Origin: JAPOUP01 sp965221405
GTDB lineage: Bacteria > Pseudomonadota > Alphaproteobacteria > Rhodobacterales > Rhodobacteraceae
Reading direction: 5' to 3'
DNA length: 64,000 bases
Assembly: GCA_965221405.1 (NCBI GenBank)
Contig: CBDCSE010000002.1
Location: 248,001 to 312,000, forward strand
Shown here: positions 61,795 to 64,000 of the stretch, piece by piece
How the letters are laid out: every line of letters starts with the position of its first letter
Numbering within the stretch: position 1 is the first letter of the stretch
Made by a program: the position numbers and the translations under genes
The notes under the pieces: generated by a model
Told to the model about the DNA's origin: nothing
Seen by the model: only the letters and a program-made list of their open reading frames with translations
The model's database searches: none

Positions 61795-63755
61795 CTCGAC
61801 TTCCTACATTTTCGGCTGTAAGTCATTGATTTTCGGCGGCCCGGATTTCGAATGGGCACTACATCGCGGGACGTTCCCGCGTTCATTGCCGCCGGTTTCG
61901 GGGCTCTGTCACCCGCCTGCCCGCCGGGCTGCGGTCTTTCGCGTCGGCTGGAGCCGGAACGGGGCTTCGTTCCATCCGAGGCCGAGGCTCCGGTAGATCC
62001 GCCGGGCCTTGGCCGAGGCCCGGCTGGGCATGGCGTATTTCTGTTCCGTGCCCTTTCTGTGCAGCACGCTGATCTGCAGGGCGTTGAGCTCGCGCCGGAT
62101 GACGTCCGGGCTCATGGGGTGGCCGGACAGCGCGAGCCTGTGGCGGAGGTGCTGCAGGCAGCAGAACGCCATGTAGCAGATGGCGATGTGGGCGCGCACC
62201 CGGCGTTTCACCCAGTGGAAGACCGGGCGGATGCGGAGATCGTGCTTGTTCACGCGGAAACACGCCTCGATCTCCCATAACCGGCGGTACTGCATGACGA
62301 GGAAGCGGGCGTCGGCGTCATCGTGGCCCCAGGCCACGATCCCGCCTATCCCGTCCCACCGCGCCGCTTCGGCGACCTTGTCCCCGTCGATCTCGATCCG
62401 GCCCTCGGGGAAGGCGAGGAAACGGGCGTACCCGCGCCCGGCGACCGACGCGGGCCTGTCGCTCCCGGCGAGACGCCTGCGCAGCCGCTCCAGGCCCTGC
62501 GCGCGCTGGCGCGCGTCCTTGCGCGCGCGTTTGGGCGACCAGGTGACGATGACCCTGGTCGAGCCCTTCCTGAGGCTCTTGTAGCGCGCGATCGAGGTCG
62601 GGAACTCCTTCATCGGCCGCCACGCCACGAAGCCGTCGGGCTCGAGCGCCCGGTTCCGGAACTCCGCGGTCTGGGACCTGAGCCGGGCACCGAGAATGTA
62701 CGGGATGCCGCGTTCCTGAAGCAGCCTCTCGTTGTCGGCGCTGATCATGCCGGCGTCGGCCACCACCGTGAAGCGCGCGGCGGGGTAGCGTTCGGCCAGC
62801 CCCGCGAGAGAGGAGATCAGGGTGTGGCCCTCGTAGCTGCTGCCCGGGAACAGCTCGTAGCCCAGCGGGATGCCGTCGGGGGTGACCAGAAGGGCGAATA
62901 CGACCTGGACGCGGTGGTGCTTGCCGTCCTTGCTGTAGCCCTTGGCGCGCAGGCCGTCCTCCACCTCGCTCTCGAAATACAGCGTCGTGGTGTCGAAGAA
63001 GATGACGCTGACGGGCTCGTCATAGAGCTTGCGGGCCGCCGCGTGGGACTGGCCGCGGATGGCGTCGATCAGGCCGTCGTCGAGAAAGTCCATGGTCCTG
63101 TAGACCTGGTCGAGGTTCAGCGACAGATCGCCATGGCGGTCGAGCTCGCGGACCGTGGCGCGCTTGCTGAGCGGCTGCGCGACGCGCGCGAGGACCATCT
63201 CCTTGAGGATGCGGTTGGAGCTCATGCGCCGCGCGCCCAGCACCCGATCCCACCCCAGGCGGCCGTAAACCTCGCCAAGCGCCTCGCGCAGCCCGACCGA
63301 GATCCGCGCCTCCTCGCGGCATTCGGCCAGGTCGACCCCGAAGGGCCGCGGATCCGCCACCGCCAGACGGGCCTGGGCGATGAGATCGCTGTACTGCTTC
63401 GGCGTCAGCAGGTGAAGCTGGGCCGTCTCCGCCTGCCTCATCTCCTCGATGATCAGCCGCCCGAGGCGGTCGAGCTGGCTGAGCTGCCCGTCGCTCGTCG
63501 CGGTGCCGACATGGCGCACGACCCTCTGGCGCACCCTGTCGCCGTCGCGCACCGACCTGACGACCTGGACGCGGATTCGGTCTCCGCTCTTCTTGTGGCG
63601 AACGAACATGCCGGAAGTATGGACCGGACGGGCCGGAGGGTCAAGCGGAATATACCCCGTGGGCACTACATCGCCGTCCCGGGGAATCGAGACCCAATGG
63701 ACCACAAATACAGTCAGTTACGCACCGCCAGAATCCGGCAATGTAGGAAGTCAAG
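61795..63755 (-). mobile_element. IS1634-family insertion sequence, copy 2 (1961 bp)
   Basis: Same ends and length as copy 1, one base different (63640). It lies between tRNA-Glu and tRNA-Asn, in the same orientation as copy 1 and offset by 39.6 kb. Target duplication is 146 bp. Confidence 0.93.
61909..63609 (-). CDS. IS1634-family transposase (copy 2)
   Basis: Identical in sequence to the 22309-24009 transposase over the coding part starting at MFVRHKKSGD; the single base difference is upstream of that ATG and, if translation began at the more distant ATG, would change Glu to Asp. The DDE motifs (FFDTTTLYF, VVADAGMIS and the later Glu in WEIEACFRV) are intact, so it should be functional. 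Near-identity of the two copies points to recent movement. Confidence 0.93.
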   Translation of the reverse strand: MFVRHKKSGDRIRVQVVRSVRDGDRVRQRVVRHVGTATSDGQLSQLDRLGRLIIEEMRQAETAQLHLLTPKQYSDLIAQARLAVADPRPFGVDLAECREEARISVGLREALGEVYGRLGWDRVLGARRMSSNRILKEMVLARVAQPLSKRATVRELDRHGDLSLNLDQVYRTMDFLDDGLIDAIRGQSHAAARKLYDEPVSVIFFDTTTLYFESEVEDGLRAKGYSKDGKHHRVQVVFALLVTPDGIPLGYELFPGSSYEGHTLISSLAGLAERYPAARFTVVADAGMISADNERLLQERGIPYILGARLRSQTAEFRNRALEPDGFVAWRPMKEFPTSIARYKSLRKGSTRVIVTWSPKRARKDARQRAQGLERLRRRLAGSDRPASVAGRGYARFLAFPEGRIEIDGDKVAEAARWDGIGGIVAWGHDDADARFLVMQYRRLWEIEACFRVNKHDLRIRPVFHWVKRRVRAHIAICYMAFCCLQHLRHRLALSGHPMSPDVIRRELNALQISVLHRKGTEQKYAMPSRASAKARRIYRSLGLGWNEAPFRLQPTRKTAARRAGG

Positions 63756-63901
63756 AGCATGGTCTCAAGAGACGCCATTTCCTGCCGCTCCCGAAGCCCG
63801 AGGATCCAAGGACCATTGAATGTCCCCCGTAATTCAGCACGGATCATGGGCGGTCGTTCCGGACGACACCCCGCCACGCCCGGAAGCGAGACAGGTAATT
63901 T
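63756..63901. repeat. Right 146-bp target duplication of IS1634 copy 2
   Basis: This is the second copy of 61649-61794; the original spacer continues toward tRNA-Asn after it. Confidence 0.92.
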
Positions 63902-63944
63902 CTTCTGGACAGCCCAACAGGCATTGCGGTATGGCTGACGACGT

Positions 63945-64000
63945 TCCGGCGTAGCTCAGCGGTAGAGCAGTTGACTGTTAATCAATTGGTCGTAGGTTCG
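63945..64000 (+). tRNA. tRNA-Asn (anticodon GTT), cut by window edge
   Basis: TCCGGCGTAGCTCAG opens the gene; the anticodon stem TTGA/TCAA with loop CTGTTAA gives GTT; the T-arm begins GTAGGTTCG at the edge. The 3' end is outside the window. Confidence 0.93.

Overview
The window looks like chromosome of a high-GC alphaproteobacterium, most likely Rhodobacterales. This rests on gene content and order: purA with a DUF2842 gene, a thiD-thiO-thiS-thiG-thiE-thiF run facing a ThiXYZ/TenA transporter operon, secG and pyrG, a TerB-like gene followed by a PhnD-like gene, and hom-glpX-recJ-tRNA-Glu. No 16S rRNA is present, so the placement is inference. The genome appears to be decaying: intergenic gaps are wide and gene-poor, several genes carry stops or frameshifts, and there are insertion sequences and remnants.

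Layout. 0-7.4 kb: edge-truncated GMC oxidoreductase and a divergent FCD-GntR regulator separated by a G19 tract inside a 45-bp inverted repeat; a small XRE-ASCH/PIN module bracketed by a duplicated 3' end of the thiamine pyrophosphokinase gene; DUF2842; purA; a GT8 glycosyltransferase whose coding sequence contains a C20 tract. 7.8-16 kb: thiamine synthesis and pyrimidine-precursor salvage. 16.5-26.2 kb: mobile and accessory DNA that separates secG from pyrG (IS200-like element and its deletion derivative, surface lipoprotein, DUF3800 gene, a broken Tn5053/Tn7-like tniA-tniB-tniQ unit, IS1634-family copy 1). 26.3-39.5 kb: pyrG, terB-like gene, phnD-like pseudogene, an ABC transporter plus glycerophosphodiesterase operon with a divergent ROK regulator, a class I glutamine amidotransferase and a lytic transglycosylase. 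39.9-45.4 kb: accessory region with a DUF3800-like remnant, a broken HTH/PIN toxin-antitoxin pair, transposase fragments and an unrecognised three-gene operon. 46.4-53.5 kb: an intact catabolic island (GH38 alpha-mannosidase, GntR regulator, DapA/NanA-family aldolase, TRAP transporter). 54.2-64 kb: glutamate-type dehydrogenase, small lipoprotein, hom, glpX, recJ, tRNA-Glu, IS1634-family copy 2 and the start of tRNA-Asn.

How the genes fit together. The thiamine genes describe a cell that imports or salvages the pyrimidine moiety (ThiXYZ, TenA, ThiD), makes the thiazole (ThiO, ThiS, ThiG, ThiF), couples them (ThiE) and pyrophosphorylates imported thiamine (the kinase at 3.8 kb); no thiC is in view. 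Two islands suggest use of host- or biofilm-derived glycans and phosphodiesters. The clearest unusual signals are the putatively phase-variable glycosyltransferase, the unusually long target duplications (128 and 146 bp) made by two near-identical IS1634-family copies, an IS200-like transposase that keeps an open frame but has lost its catalytic histidines, and the uncharacterised three-gene operon at 43.3-45.3 kb.
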